DNA from: Thermoplasmata archaeon
GTDB lineage: Archaea > Thermoplasmatota > Thermoplasmata > Thermoplasmatales > Thermoplasmataceae
Direction of reading: 5' to 3'
DNA: 5,793 nt
Assembly (NCBI GenBank): GCA_021826835.1
Contig: JAKAYH010000168.1
Span: 1 to 5,793 of the forward strand
Below are positions 5,694 through 5,793 of this stretch, piece by piece. The notes beneath the pieces are model-generated. The model ran no database searches. It was not told the origin of the DNA and saw only the letters and a list, made by a program, of their open reading frames with translations. How positions within the stretch are numbered: position 1 is the stretch's first letter; every line of letters begins with the position of its first letter. Made by a program: the position numbers and the translations under genes.

Positions 5694-5793
5694 TCACTCC
5701 CTAAGATGATTCCTGATCATTTTGACTTTCTTTATTACCGGTTCAAGCCTTGAATGCGTAATCGGATGTTCTATGCTAACACCCACTAGATCG
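5694..5793 (-). CDS. C-terminal end of an unrecognised gene, cut by the window edge
   Basis: From the right edge a minus-strand frame stays open for 32 residues and ends at TGA (5696-5694). It begins DLVGVSIEHPITHSRLEPV and ends KKVKMIRNHLRE. The residues look protein-like, with a basic amphipathic tail and archaeal-style AGG and ATA codons, and the other two minus frames close at once. A stretch this short can be open by chance, so it remains tentative. I do not recognise the family. If real, the gene lies upstream of the ATPase gene in the same direction with about 274 bases between them, so the two are probably transcribed separately. Confidence 0.4.
   Translation of the reverse strand, partial: DLVGVSIEHPITHSRLEPVIKKVKMIRNHLRE

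Overview
The window looks like chromosomal DNA from an acidophilic archaeon related to the Thermoplasmatales. The reasons are a large secreted protein of the thermopsin (acid protease) family, archaeal TTTATAA-type promoter boxes about 25 bases before likely transcript starts, an AGGTGA ribosome binding site, T-tract terminators, an archaeal ATPase of the DUF4143 type, and frequent ATA, AGA and AGG codons. This assignment is inference; no rRNA or other phylogenetic marker is present.

Layout. (1) Positions 30-1019, plus: a multi-pass membrane protein with HGITPDEH and HGLIAGFGFG motifs, most like the NicO/NiCoT (nickel/cobalt) transporter group. It is probably the last gene of an operon that enters from the left, and it ends at a T8 tract. 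(2) Positions 1020-1882: about 860 bases without an intact gene. Inside it, 1448-1759 is one reading frame broken by two stop codons. Its second half resembles the N-terminal half of a Doc/Fic-type toxin and ends before the catalytic HPFxDGNKR motif. It keeps a good promoter box exactly spaced for a leaderless GTG start. (3) Positions 1883-3796, plus: a thermopsin-family protein with an N-terminal signal/anchor, a protease core, two C-terminal beta-type repeats, a C-terminal membrane anchor and about 22 N-glycosylation sequons. (4) Positions 3797-4141: a 345-base convergent intergenic region with a two-way terminator, an inverted repeat and a duplicated 12-mer. (5) Positions 4142-5419, minus: an AAA ATPase with winged-helix and DUF4143 regions. 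(6) Positions 5420-5793: its upstream region, with a perfect 15-base palindrome, a doubtful 40-codon ORF in a GC-richer patch, and the probable C-terminal end of another minus-strand gene running off the right edge.

The genes do not form an obvious single pathway. The metal transporter-like protein and the surface protease are envelope functions with separate transcription. The dead toxin remnant, the DUF4143 ATPase and the decayed intergenic DNA suggest an accessory stretch with gene turnover. I see no CRISPR array, rRNA, tRNA or intact mobile element, and no clear evidence of an undescribed multi-gene system. The points most worth a second look are the toxin-like pseudogene with its preserved promoter, the repeated elements after the thermopsin gene, the palindrome before the ATPase gene and the GC-rich patch near the right end.
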